A stretch of DNA of 64,000 bases from Pseudomonas sp. MIACH. GTDB taxonomy: Bacteria > Pseudomonadota > Gammaproteobacteria > Pseudomonadales > Pseudomonadaceae. Positions 15,239-23,590 of the stretch are shown in pieces. The stretch's first letter is position 1. Every line of letters begins with the position of its first letter. Position numbers and translations under genes: made by a program. A model generated the notes under the pieces. That model did not search any database and had not been told where the DNA came from. It saw nothing but the letters and a program-made list of their open reading frames with translations. Location: the NCBI RefSeq assembly GCF_001269925.1, contig NZ_LHVO01000015.1, forward strand, positions 1-64,000, read 5' to 3'.

Positions 15239-16467
15239 TTCAGATTACCTGCAGCGATGAGCGTATGGGTTGGGACCGTGTCGGACGGTCGACGGTTCAG
15301 CAGGCGCATGCCCAGTTCCAGTGCCAGGGCGACCACTATCGCCCCGGCAGCGATCATGAACAACAGCGCATGCTGACCACCGCTGAGGTTGAACAGGGCG
15401 GAATAGGCAAACCCCGAGAGCGCCTGGAAAGTCGCAAAGGAGACCGTGGCACGGCTCCACGCGACCTGCTGCTGATGATGGTTGGGGATCAGTTCGTGGA
15501 CCCGCGCCAGCGCCAACGGCACGATGCCCGGCGGGAACGAACCGAGGATCACCGCGAGGACCGCCAGGCCAGCCAACGAGCCGGCAAACGGCACCGCACC
15601 GACGGCAATCGCCTGCACCACCAGCACCACGCGGATGCTCAAGCGTGCCCCCAGTTTGTCTGCCAGGAACCCGTAAGTGACCGGCCCCACAATCGACCCC
15701 AGGCCGTACATCACCCAGATCATCGCGCCGATATGCGCCCCGGCCCCCAGGCCACGGGCTACGTAATCCACCAGGAACACCATCGCCGGTACCAGCCCCG
15801 CAGCCATAAAGGCGTATTGGGCGAACAGCAGATACACGCCGGAAGGCGTCGCTACGGCCGCGCCGGATGGCGGCGCGTCTTCATGCAGCGTGCCCGAAGG
15901 CCAGGCGAACCAGCTGGCGGCGGTCAACACTACGGCCAGCAGGCCCAGGCCGAACCAGGTCTGCTGCAAGCCCAGGCTCAGCAGCGGCGGCACCAGCGTG
16001 CCGGAGCCGGCGATGCCCAGGCCGATACCGAGGAAGATCGCGCCACTGGCCAGACCCCGGCGTGCGGCCGGTACATGGGGCAACACGGTCGCTGCTACCA
16101 GCACCATGATTGCGCCACCGGCAATCCCCGACAGCAGGCGCCAAGCGAAGAACCACACCACCGACAGCGGGAAGCCGCAGGCGAAGAACGCCAGGGTCAC
16201 CGCCACCATCATGCTGCGCAGCGCGGTCTTGTTCGAGGTGCGCTGGGCGATGGGCCGCCCGATCAGCGCGCCGATCAAGTAACCCACCAGGTTGGCGGCG
16301 CCGAGGTACACCACGTCATTGGCGCTGAACCAGTGGGCCTGGATCAGCGACGGAATCAACGGCGTGTAGGCAAAGCGCGCCAGGCCGATGCTGACCAGGC
16401 TGGCGCACAGGCCGGCGAAGATCGGCAGCCACACGGAGTGGCGGGGTGGGGCATGAGTGTCGAGCAT
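15235..16467 (-). CDS. MFS transporter, YbfB/YjiJ family
   Basis: A 410-residue major facilitator protein with about twelve membrane segments. It begins HSVWLPIFAGLCASLVSIGLARFAYTPLIPSL, the characteristic N-terminus of the YbfB/YjiJ group, and has the loop motif GRPIAQRTSNKTALR. The transported compound is unknown; efflux is the usual assumption. It is first gene of a two-gene operon, overlapping the quinone oxidoreductase by 4 bases, and is divergent from a LysR regulator 112 bases away. Confidence 0.9.
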   Translation of the reverse strand: MLDTHAPPRHSVWLPIFAGLCASLVSIGLARFAYTPLIPSLIQAHWFSANDVVYLGAANLVGYLIGALIGRPIAQRTSNKTALRSMMVAVTLAFFACGFPLSVVWFFAWRLLSGIAGGAIMVLVAATVLPHVPAARRGLASGAIFLGIGLGIAGSGTLVPPLLSLGLQQTWFGLGLLAVVLTAASWFAWPSGTLHEDAPPSGAAVATPSGVYLLFAQYAFMAAGLVPAMVFLVDYVARGLGAGAHIGAMIWVMYGLGSIVGPVTYGFLADKLGARLSIRVVLVVQAIAVGAVPFAGSLAGLAVLAVILGSFPPGIVPLALARVHELIPNHHQQQVAWSRATVSFATFQALSGFAYSALFNLSGGQHALLFMIAAGAIVVALALELGMRLLNRRPSDTVPTHTLIAAGNLK

Positions 16468-16520
16468 GATGGCGGTCCTGGGTATTTTTCTCTGGTGCCC
16501 AGCATATCCAGGTTTATCGA

Positions 16521-16564
16521 TGCAATAATGCAGCGATTACACGTCATGGCGATGCATATATGCA
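16521..16564. promoter_or_regulatory. Paired TGCA-N4-TGCA sites in the LysR/MFS divergent region
   Basis: TGCAATAATGCA (16521-16532) and TGCATATATGCA (16553-16564) both have TGCA ends, both are followed by GCG, and they start 32 bases apart, close to three helical turns. The second is a perfect 12-bp palindrome 15 bases before the LysR ATG. They are good candidates for recognition and activation sites of the adjacent LysR protein. Confidence 0.65.
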
Positions 16565-16579
16565 GCGCAAGGAGTCAGC

Positions 16580-17455
16580 ATGAATTGGGATGATGCACGG
16601 GTGTTCCTGGCAGTCTGCCGCGAGTCGACACTGCGCGGTGCCGCACGGGTATTGGGCGTCGACCAGGCCACCGTGGGCCGACGGGTCAATGCCCTGGAAA
16701 AGTCCCTGAGTGCAACGCTGTTCCTGCGCACCTCCGAAGGCTACGCACTGACCGCCGTCGGCGAGGCCGCGTTGCTCTCGGTGGAAAAAATGGAACGCTC
16801 GGCGCTCGACCTGGAGCGCCAGATCCAGGGCCTGGATGACCGCCTGACCGGCACCGTACGCGTCAGCACCACCGACTCCCTGGCCACCGACTTCCTGATT
16901 CCCGCGATTGCGCGCCTGCACGCCCAGCACCCCGATGTGCGCGTGCAGCTGGATGCGTCGACCCAGTTCCTGAGCCTGGCCAAACGCGAAACCGACATCG
17001 CCGTGCGCAACACGCGCCCGGACAGCCCCGACCTGATTGCCCGGCGTCTCGCGCGCTGGCCGGTGGGGTTGTTTGCGTCCCAGGCTTATATCGATCGCCA
17101 GGGCGCACCGGAGCCGGGCAGCCTGTTTGAAGGGCATGACCTCGTGGTCTATCAACCGTACCTGCAAACCCAGAAGGACATGACCCTGGTCTCCGAACCC
17201 CTGGGCCGTGGGCGCATCGTTGCCGCCCTGAGTTCCAGCCTGCTGGTGCGCCGCTCCATCGCCGCCGGGATCGGCATCGGCGAAATCCCGATCCTCACCG
17301 GCGAGCGCGACGGGCTGGTGCGCCTGTGGCCCGCGCGCACGCGGCCGTTGCCCTACGACGTCTGGCTGGTGACCCACGCCGACCTGCGCCACACCGCGCG
17401 GGTACGGGCGGTGATCGATGAAATCGTCGCGGGGTTTGCCGGCACCGGGGAGTGA
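16580..17455 (+). CDS. LysR-family transcriptional regulator
   Basis: A 291-residue LysR protein: helix-turn-helix at residues 5-64 (STLRGAARVLGVDQATVGRRVNALEKSL) and effector domain from residue 90. The helix-turn-helix with VDQATVGRRV belongs to a LysR subgroup often located next to transporters. It is divergent from the MFS-quinone oxidoreductase operon and probably controls it. GGAG lies 7 nt before the ATG at 16580. Confidence 0.9.
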   Translation: MNWDDARVFLAVCRESTLRGAARVLGVDQATVGRRVNALEKSLSATLFLRTSEGYALTAVGEAALLSVEKMERSALDLERQIQGLDDRLTGTVRVSTTDSLATDFLIPAIARLHAQHPDVRVQLDASTQFLSLAKRETDIAVRNTRPDSPDLIARRLARWPVGLFASQAYIDRQGAPEPGSLFEGHDLVVYQPYLQTQKDMTLVSEPLGRGRIVAALSSSLLVRRSIAAGIGIGEIPILTGERDGLVRLWPARTRPLPYDVWLVTHADLRHTARVRAVIDEIVAGFAGTGE

Positions 17456-17536
17456 GGTCAGCACACGGTTGCAAGCGTGCGTACCGCTCTGTGGACACAA
17501 TCGACGTCGATAACGTGTCAACCAACCGGAGCGCAT

Positions 17537-17923
17537 ATGAACGAATCAAGACACCAGGACCTGGGGCTGCTGTTTCTGCGGGGCAGCGGGGCGTTGTTCC
17601 TGCTGTGGGTGCATGGCTTGCCCAAATTGCTCAACTACAGCGAGCAGTTGAAGCTGATCGAAGACCCGTTTCACCTCGGCGCCCATGTCACCTTGCTGCT
17701 GGCGATTTTCGCCGAAGTGCTGTGCCCGCTGCTGATCATCGCCGGGGTGCTGGTGCGCCTGGCGTGCCTGCCGATTCTGGCGGTGCTGTTGATCGCGATG
17801 GTGGTGGTGCATCCGGAGTGGACGTTGCTGGAAGGGCAATTCGGCTGGCTGCTGTTGATCATTTTCACCAGCATCCTGATTGCCGGACCAGGGCGCCTGG
17901 CACTGGAAAAAAAGGCCGGGTAA
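17537..17923 (+). CDS. DoxX-family membrane protein
   Basis: A 128-residue protein with four predicted membrane helices and the DoxX start pattern (LGLLFLRGSGALFLLWVHGLPKLLNY). DoxX proteins are small inner-membrane proteins associated with redox and thiol stress or quinone chemistry; the function of this member is not known. The ATG at 17537 follows CGGAGCG. It lies 81 bases after the LysR stop, on the same strand, and could be transcribed with it. Confidence 0.82.
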   Translation: MNESRHQDLGLLFLRGSGALFLLWVHGLPKLLNYSEQLKLIEDPFHLGAHVTLLLAIFAEVLCPLLIIAGVLVRLACLPILAVLLIAMVVVHPEWTLLEGQFGWLLLIIFTSILIAGPGRLALEKKAG

Positions 17924-17933
17924 ACCAACCCCT

Positions 17934-18030
17934 TTAGGAGCGAGCTTGCTCGCGAAGAACTCGATAGCGACGCGTTAAATCTGATTTACTGCGTCATCGT
18001 TGACGATCTTCGCGAGCAAGCTCGCTCCTA
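17934..18030. repeat. REPIN of the GAGCGAGCTTGCTCGCGAAG class
   Basis: TTAGGAGCGAGCTTGCTCGC at the left is mirrored by GCGAGCAAGCTCGCTCCTA at the right with about 55 bases between. This class differs in sequence from the GTGGGAGGGGGCTTGC class elsewhere in the window. Confidence 0.85.
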
Positions 18031-18067
18031 CAGGGGGAGTGGCGTGCCGGCCAAAGGAGCGGGTGTT

Positions 18068-18886
18068 TCAGCGCTGCAGGAACGCCAGCAGGTCTTCGTT
18101 CAAGGCCTGAGCGTGGGTCACGGCAAAACCGTGCGGCGCATCCTTGTACACCTTCAGCTCGGCGCCCTTGATCATCTCGGCGGCTACCTTGCCGGTGGTC
18201 TCGAACGGCACGATCTGGTCGCCGTCACCGTGGATCACCAGGGTCGGCACGTCGATCTTGGCCATGTCCGGGCGGAAGTCGGTCTCGGAGAAGGCGGTGA
18301 CGCAATCCACGGTCGACTTGAGGGACGCCAGCATGGCGATCTGCAGGGTCTGGGTCAGCGTACCTTCGGAAACGACCTGGCCCTTGTTGATGCCGAAGAA
18401 CGGCGTGTTGAAGTCCGCGATGAACTGCGCACGGTCTTTCAGCAACCCGGCCTTGATGCCGTCGAACACTTCGGTCGGCACGCCCTGGGGGTAATCGGGC
18501 TTCTGGCCGAAGATCGGCGTCACTGCGCCCAACAGCACCAGGCCGGCCACGCGTGCACTGCCGTGGCGTGCGATGTAGCGGGCCACGTCGCCGCCGCCCA
18601 TGGAGAAACCCACCAGGGTCACGTCCTTGAGGTCCAGGTGTTCGATCAACTGCGCGATGTCGTCGGCGAAGGTGTTGTAGTCGTTGCCGGTCCACGGCTG
18701 GTCCGAGCGACCAAAGCCACGGCGGTCGAACGCGATGGTGCGAAAGCCACGGCTGCTCAGGTATTCCATCTGGTATTCCCACATGTCGGCATCCAGCGGC
18801 CAGCCGTGGCTGAACAGCACGGGCTTACCGCTGCCCCAATCCTTGAAGTAGATCTGGGTACCGTCTTTGGCAACGAATGTGCTCAT
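18068..18886 (-). CDS. estF: Aryl esterase / perhydrolase, alpha/beta hydrolase (P. fluorescens esterase PFE type)
   Basis: A 272-residue alpha/beta hydrolase almost identical, as far as I recall, to the structurally known P. fluorescens aryl esterase of the cofactor-free haloperoxidase family. The triad is Ser95 in GFSMGG, Asp in HGDGDQIVPF and His in DAPHGFAV; PFE numbering without Met gives S94, D222, H251. Oxyanion residues lie in HGWPLDADMW. Position 29 in PFE numbering is proline here, where characterised PFE has leucine. It is monocistronic, leaderless of any signal peptide, and flanked by a REPIN downstream. Physiological substrate is unknown; it could cleave esters or lactones or form peracids. 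Confidence 0.92.
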   Translation of the reverse strand: MSTFVAKDGTQIYFKDWGSGKPVLFSHGWPLDADMWEYQMEYLSSRGFRTIAFDRRGFGRSDQPWTGNDYNTFADDIAQLIEHLDLKDVTLVGFSMGGGDVARYIARHGSARVAGLVLLGAVTPIFGQKPDYPQGVPTEVFDGIKAGLLKDRAQFIADFNTPFFGINKGQVVSEGTLTQTLQIAMLASLKSTVDCVTAFSETDFRPDMAKIDVPTLVIHGDGDQIVPFETTGKVAAEMIKGAELKVYKDAPHGFAVTHAQALNEDLLAFLQR

Positions 18887-18976
18887 GGAAAACTCCTTGA
18901 TTTGAGGGACTGAAAAACCAGCCTCACTATTGCCCGAAACCGGGCCGGGGGCTTGTACGGGTGTGCTTGCCTGGGG

Positions 18977-20368
18977 TCACCAACTGAACTTGAGCTCGAC
19001 CCCCAGGTAATTGCTGTCATCGCCGCCGGCATCGCGCAAGGTGCGGCCGACCGCGTAGTGCACTGCTTCAACCGCGCCGGTGAGGTTCGGCGTAAACACA
19101 TAATCGGTACGCAGCTGACCATAGGCACCGGTCCAGCGTTCACCCTGGCCTGCGGTGCCTGCGACCGGCAGGTTTGGCTGGGTGTACACCGCGTCGCTGG
19201 TGGTCTGGCGCCACAACAGGCCGACGGCGGTCTGCACGCTGAGCTTGTCGATGGGCTTGACGGTGATCGACGGTTTGACGTGAATCAGGTTGCTGTAGCC
19301 CGTATAGCCGGCCAGGGAAAAATAGTAGCCGTTGGGGAACAGCGGGTTGAACGTGCCGACGGTGCCGTCCCCGGTCTGGCGGTCGCCCGAGGCAATGTCC
19401 AGCTGCAGGCCGATGCGCGGTTTCCACGCCAGGCTGTCGAAGGTGTAGCCGGTGCGGCTGCCGCCGGCCCAGGCGCGAATATCCTTGCTGCCCACCGAGC
19501 CGCTTTGCAGCATGGCTTCAATGTCCCAGTCGAACCCCTCGGCCGCACCGCCCAGGCGTGCGTCGAACAGATGGCGGGTTTCATCTCCGTCCGCATCCAG
19601 ATAGTGCGCGGCGCTGCGCTCGTACACGCCGTAGTAGGCCGACAGCTCATTCTTGCCCCCCACCAGCCGCTCGACCCGCAGCATGTGGAAGCGCGCGTCA
19701 CTGTTGGATTTGTCGTCGAAGTGCCGCCCGTCCTGATACTGCACCGGCTGGCTGGCAATCCCGATAAAGCGCCAGTTGGACGTCTCCCAATCGGCCCACA
19801 GCGCATCGAAGGATTGCCGCACATTCGGGCCGTCCCGCGATGAGATGAAACGCTGCAAGTCGAAGGCGAAGTCCTGGCGCCCGACACGCGCCTTGAGCGT
19901 GCCACTGGCGAAAGCGTTGACGTATTCGGCAAAGGCCAGGCGCAAATCGACGCGGTTCTGATCGGCGCCGCCGACCGTGGTCTTGTCGTAGGCGCGTACA
20001 TCTTCGAGTTGGGTGAAGAGCCGCCAGTGTTCGTTCAAGTGCAGGTCGGCGTGCACCTGGAAGCGCTGGATCAGGTAGCGATCACGCTTCACGTCCTTCA
20101 CCCCAAAACCACTGGCATCGTTCATCTCGAAGCGCTCGCGCAACGTCGCCCCCAATGACAAATAGGTGAACGGGTTGGCGCTGGACAGCGGGATGTACTT
20201 CAAGCTGTCCAGCGGCTGCGTGCGCAACGCCGGATCCTTGAGCACCGACCAGTCCTCCTGCCAGCGGTTGGTCTTGATGGCCGGGCGTGTCGGTTGATCG
20301 GCGGCGTGGGCGCTGCCGAGCAGCAGCGGCCACAGCACGGCCAGGCCCCAGCCTGTGCGGCGAATCAT
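18977..20368 (-). CDS. AlgE-type outer-membrane channel (alginate export domain family)
   Basis: A 463-residue precursor with a Sec signal (GLAVLWPLLLGSAHA, cut near residue 22) and a long beta-barrel ending in the aromatic residue W, as outer-membrane proteins do. Motifs of the alginate-export family are present: LRERFEMNDASGFG and LFTQLEDVRAYD, VGRQDFAFDLQRFIS. Family members form anion-selective or polysaccharide export pores. No alginate biosynthesis genes are near, so it is probably a small-molecule porin rather than part of the alginate machine. Its ATG overlaps the stop of the preceding VOC-like gene by 4 bases, so they form an operon. Confidence 0.85.
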   Translation of the reverse strand: MIRRTGWGLAVLWPLLLGSAHAADQPTRPAIKTNRWQEDWSVLKDPALRTQPLDSLKYIPLSSANPFTYLSLGATLRERFEMNDASGFGVKDVKRDRYLIQRFQVHADLHLNEHWRLFTQLEDVRAYDKTTVGGADQNRVDLRLAFAEYVNAFASGTLKARVGRQDFAFDLQRFISSRDGPNVRQSFDALWADWETSNWRFIGIASQPVQYQDGRHFDDKSNSDARFHMLRVERLVGGKNELSAYYGVYERSAAHYLDADGDETRHLFDARLGGAAEGFDWDIEAMLQSGSVGSKDIRAWAGGSRTGYTFDSLAWKPRIGLQLDIASGDRQTGDGTVGTFNPLFPNGYYFSLAGYTGYSNLIHVKPSITVKPIDKLSVQTAVGLLWRQTTSDAVYTQPNLPVAGTAGQGERWTGAYGQLRTDYVFTPNLTGAVEAVHYAVGRTLRDAGGDDSNYLGVELKFSW

Positions 20369-21261
20369 TTTGCGGCGTGGAGCTGGTGAATTTCCGCGAC
20401 GTAGCCGCCGGGGAATTCAACCACGGCGCTGCGACGACCCTTGCTGTCAAAGGCCGGCACCAAGACCTTGGCGCCCGAGCCGGTGGCCTTGCCCAACGTT
20501 GCCGTCAGGTCAGGCACTTGATAACCGGTGGTCTCGTGGCCGAAGGGGTAGGGCAGTTGGCCGTTGGTGACCAGCACCGCCATGCGCCCAAATGGCGACT
20601 CGATATCGACGCGACGGTAAGTGCCAGTGGCTTGACCCACATCGACGCCGGGCGCGTGTTTGTCATCGGCCAGGACCTTGCCGTGGGAGAAGCCCAGGAA
20701 CGCTTTGATAAAGGCGTCAGCGCGATCGGTGGACAGGTACACGCGGTTTTCCGGCACGGTCTGGAATGCCGCGTAGTCCGGGGTCTTGGTATGCCAGTAG
20801 AGCTGCATGTTCACGCCACCCGGCCATTGCACCACGGCGTCACGCCCGATCGGGTCCGGGAAGTCGCTGACGATAACGGCGGCGCCGTTTTCTCGCGCGG
20901 CTTTGAGTGCCGCGTCCATGTCCTTGACCAGGTAGCCGTTGCGTTCCTGGCCGAAGGGGTGCGGGATGGGCGTGGTGAAACCGAACAGCGACACCGTGCC
21001 CGCCGGCGTCTGCAGCAGTTGCGAGGTGGTACTGCTCGGCACCGGCAGCACGTTCACCACCACTTGGGGCGTGCTTTTGCCGCCAAAGGTGGCGAGGAAA
21101 CTCTGGGCGAAACGGTCCACATCCGCCGGGGCCACATAGACGTGGCTGGTGTCGTATTGCGGCGCCACGGCCACGCTCGGGGTCGCCGCGAAGGCATTGC
21201 CCATCATTGCGCTCGCCAGCAGCGTCAATGCCACAGATACCTTGATTGCTTTGCTACGCAT
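20365..21261 (-). CDS. Exported glyoxalase/VOC-like protein
   Basis: A 298-residue precursor: Sec signal VALTLLASAMMGNAFA, then two related halves. Each half has a VOC-like unit with VYVAP/VYLST at its start, GFTTPIPHPFGQERNGYLV and LVTNGQLPYPFGHETTGYQV as repeated motifs, and a closing VVQWPGGVNMQLYW / VVEFPGGYVAEIHQ strand with a possible metal-binding acidic or histidine residue. The ATG at 21261 with GGAGAG 5 nt upstream is preferred over GTG 21267. It is presumably periplasmic and is translationally coupled to the outer-membrane barrel gene. The enzyme activity is not assignable. Confidence 0.75.
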   Translation of the reverse strand: MRSKAIKVSVALTLLASAMMGNAFAATPSVAVAPQYDTSHVYVAPADVDRFAQSFLATFGGKSTPQVVVNVLPVPSSTTSQLLQTPAGTVSLFGFTTPIPHPFGQERNGYLVKDMDAALKAARENGAAVIVSDFPDPIGRDAVVQWPGGVNMQLYWHTKTPDYAAFQTVPENRVYLSTDRADAFIKAFLGFSHGKVLADDKHAPGVDVGQATGTYRRVDIESPFGRMAVLVTNGQLPYPFGHETTGYQVPDLTATLGKATGSGAKVLVPAFDSKGRRSAVVEFPGGYVAEIHQLHAAK

Positions 21262-21407
21262 GCCCACTCTCCAACACTTCTACGTGATTGAAGCCGTGAG
21301 GTTAGGGGCAGGGACGCGATGGAAATTGTATAGGCGTGCTCGGTTGAACGGTTCAGCGTCTATGCTGGTCCACTGACCTCTACCGTCAGATCACACAGGT
21401 GAACGAA

Positions 21408-22475
21408 ATGGCCAAGACTTACAGCTACGCCGCCCAGAACGCCAAGGATGCCCTCAAGCCGTTTACCTTCGAGCGCCGCGCGCCGGGGGCGGACGATGTC
21501 CAGATCGACATTCTCTATTGCGGCGTGTGCCACTCCGACCTGCACACCGCGCGCAACGAGTGGAACAACACCCTTTACCCGTCGGTCCCCGGCCACGAAA
21601 TCGTCGGTCGCGTGACGGCGGTGGGTGGCAATGTTAAGAAATTCAAGGTCGGCGACCTCGCCGGTGTCGGCTGCATGGTCGACAGCTGCCAGCACTGCGC
21701 CTCGTGCGCCGAGGGCGAGGAGCAATACTGCGAGAGCGGTTTTACCGGCACCTACAACGGCCCGGTGTTCGGCGGTGAAAATACCTTTGGTGGTTACTCG
21801 GACAACATCGTGGTCAAGGAGAAGTTCGTGCTGCGCATCTCCCACGACGATTCCAACCTGGCCGCCGTCGCGCCGTTGTTGTGTGCGGGCATCACCACTT
21901 ACTCGCCGCTGCATCACTGGAAGGTCGGGCCTGGCAAGAGGGTCGGTGTGGTGGGCCTGGGCGGCCTGGGGCACATGGCGGTGAAGATCGCCCACGCCAT
22001 GGGCGCCCATGTCACGCTGTTCACCACCTCACCCAACAAGCGCGAAGACGGCCTGCGCCTGGGCGCCGATCAAGTGGTGGTGTCGAAGAACCCGGACGAA
22101 ATGGCCAAGGTCGCCAACAGCCTGGACTTCATCCTCAACACCGTCGCCGCACCGCATAACCTCGATGCGTTCCTCAACCTGCTCAAGCGCGACGGCACCA
22201 TGACCCTGGTCGGCGCCCCCGACAGCCCGCACCCGTCGCCAACCGTATTCAACCTGATCTTCAAACGCCGCAGCCTGGCCGGCTCGCTGATCGGCGGCAT
22301 CCAGGAGACCCAGGACATGCTCGACTTCTGCGCCAAGCACGGGATTGTCTCGGACGTGGAAATGATCGACATCCAGGGCATCAACGAAGCGTATGAGCGC
22401 ATGCTCAAGGGCGATGTGAAGTATCGGTTCGTGATCGATATGGAGAGCTTGAAAAAGGAAAGCCACGCGGCTTGA
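21408..22475 (+). CDS. Zinc-dependent alcohol/aldehyde reductase, YahK type
   Basis: A 355-residue zinc alcohol dehydrogenase of the cinnamyl-alcohol-dehydrogenase-like group. Catalytic-zinc motifs are YCGVCHSDLHTARNEW and PGHEIVGRV; structural-zinc cysteines are in CMVDSCQHCASCAEGEEQYC; NADP-binding GVVGLGGLGHMAVKIAHAMG follows. E. coli YahK and YjgB are broad NADPH-dependent aldehyde reductases, so this enzyme probably detoxifies aldehydes. ATG 21408 with AGGTGAA upstream is chosen over GTG 21399. It stands alone, divergent from the VOC/AlgE-type operon. Confidence 0.92.
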   Translation: MAKTYSYAAQNAKDALKPFTFERRAPGADDVQIDILYCGVCHSDLHTARNEWNNTLYPSVPGHEIVGRVTAVGGNVKKFKVGDLAGVGCMVDSCQHCASCAEGEEQYCESGFTGTYNGPVFGGENTFGGYSDNIVVKEKFVLRISHDDSNLAAVAPLLCAGITTYSPLHHWKVGPGKRVGVVGLGGLGHMAVKIAHAMGAHVTLFTTSPNKREDGLRLGADQVVVSKNPDEMAKVANSLDFILNTVAAPHNLDAFLNLLKRDGTMTLVGAPDSPHPSPTVFNLIFKRRSLAGSLIGGIQETQDMLDFCAKHGIVSDVEMIDIQGINEAYERMLKGDVKYRFVIDMESLKKESHAA

Positions 22476-22501
22476 AAACTGCTCCGGGAAACACTGGGGG
22501 C

Positions 22502-22794
22502 AATGTAGGAGGGGGGCTTGCCCTAATGCCAGTCAGTCAAGGAGAAACACTGTAACTGTGGCGAGCGGGCTTGCCCCGCGTTGGGCTGCGCAGCAGCCCC
22601 AGGAAAGAAGAACGCGGTGTATCAGACACTCTGTAGAGGCTGGTTTTGGGGCTGCTGCGCAGCCCAACGCGGGACAAGCCCGCTCGCCACAACAGCCCTA
22701 TCTGCCCAGCGTTCAGCCAACGGTGCGTAGATACCTATGCCCGATAGCAGTGTCGACTGGCACACAGCTATCGGCGGCAAGCCCCTCCCACATT
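22502..22794. repeat. Cluster of REP elements in a 350-base gap
   Basis: The gap between the alcohol dehydrogenase and the ABC transporter holds a degenerate REP (22502-22530), a complete 136-base REPIN (22557-22692) with GCTGCTGCGCAGCCC inside inverted GCGAGCGGGCTTG ends, and another degenerate REP (22767-22794). The REPIN is a complete copy of the element at the start of the window in inverse orientation. No gene is seen. Confidence 0.8.
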
Positions 22795-22825
22795 AGGATC
22801 TCGGGTGGAGTCGATATTGTGGTGT

Positions 22826-23590
22826 TCAGTTAGGACGCAACCGCAGTATCTGCGCCCCATCGAACGGGTCCGTCAGGTAATGCGCCTGCACCCCGAATGT
22901 CTCCCGCAAGCGCTCCGGCGTCAGCACGTCCAGCGGCTTGCCCAGCGCTACCAGGCGCCCACGATCCAGCACGGCCAGGCGATCACAGGTCAGCGCTTGA
23001 TTCAGGTCATGCAGGGCGATGAGGGTGGTCACCGGCAACCCTTGCACGCCTTTCAAAATCGCCAGTTGATGCTGGATGTCCAGGTGATTGGTCGGCTCAT
23101 CCAGCAACAGGATCTGCGGCCGTTGCGCCAGGGCGCGGGCGATGTGTACGCGCTGGCGCTCGCCGCCGGAGAGGCTGCGCCAGGCGCGGTGGCTCAGGTG
23201 GGTGGCATCCACATCATGCAGGGCCTGGCGCACGATGGCGTCGTCTTCGCCGGACCACGGGCTCAGCGCTGACAGCCACGGTGTACGGCCCAGCGCGACG
23301 GCGTCGAACACGCGGATGGCGTCGTCGGTGTCGGCCTGTTGTTCCACCACCGCCAGCTGTTGTGCGATGGCGCGGCGGGACAGGTCGCCCAGGCGTTGGC
23401 CGCCCAGGCGCACGTCGCCGCTGGCCGGTGTGCGCAAGCCGGCGAGCAGTTTGAGCAGGGTGGATTTGCCGGAGCCGTTCGGCCCGACAATCCCCAGGGT
23501 TTCACCCAATTGAACCTCCAGGTGAATATCGCGCAGCAACTCGGCCTCGCGCACCTTGAAGCCCAGGCCGGTGCAACTCAGTACGCTCAT
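22826..23590 (-). CDS. btuD: ABC transporter ATP-binding protein, BtuD/FecE type
   Basis: A 254-residue ATPase: Walker A GPNGSGKS near residue 38, Q-loop, signature LSGGERQRVHIARAL, Walker B ILLLDEPTNHLD and a switch histidine in IALHDLNQAL. It energises import of metal chelates or corrinoids. An open frame continues far upstream, but the ATG at 23590 overlaps the permease stop by 4 bases (ATGA) and begins the normal ATPase domain. It is the last gene of the riboswitch-controlled operon. Confidence 0.88.
   Translation of the reverse strand: MSVLSCTGLGFKVREAELLRDIHLEVQLGETLGIVGPNGSGKSTLLKLLAGLRTPASGDVRLGGQRLGDLSRRAIAQQLAVVEQQADTDDAIRVFDAVALGRTPWLSALSPWSGEDDAIVRQALHDVDATHLSHRAWRSLSGGERQRVHIARALAQRPQILLLDEPTNHLDIQHQLAILKGVQGLPVTTLIALHDLNQALTCDRLAVLDRGRLVALGKPLDVLTPERLRETFGVQAHYLTDPFDGAQILRLRPN

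Noticed and set aside
15265..16593. A 442-codon plus-strand open frame opposite the MFS gene
   Set aside because: It is a low-complexity Arg/Gln/His-rich shadow of the MFS transporter with no recognisable start signal.
18977..20368. Part of an alginate biosynthesis locus
   Set aside because: No alg8, alg44, algK or other alginate genes are adjacent; the domain family also includes small-molecule channels.
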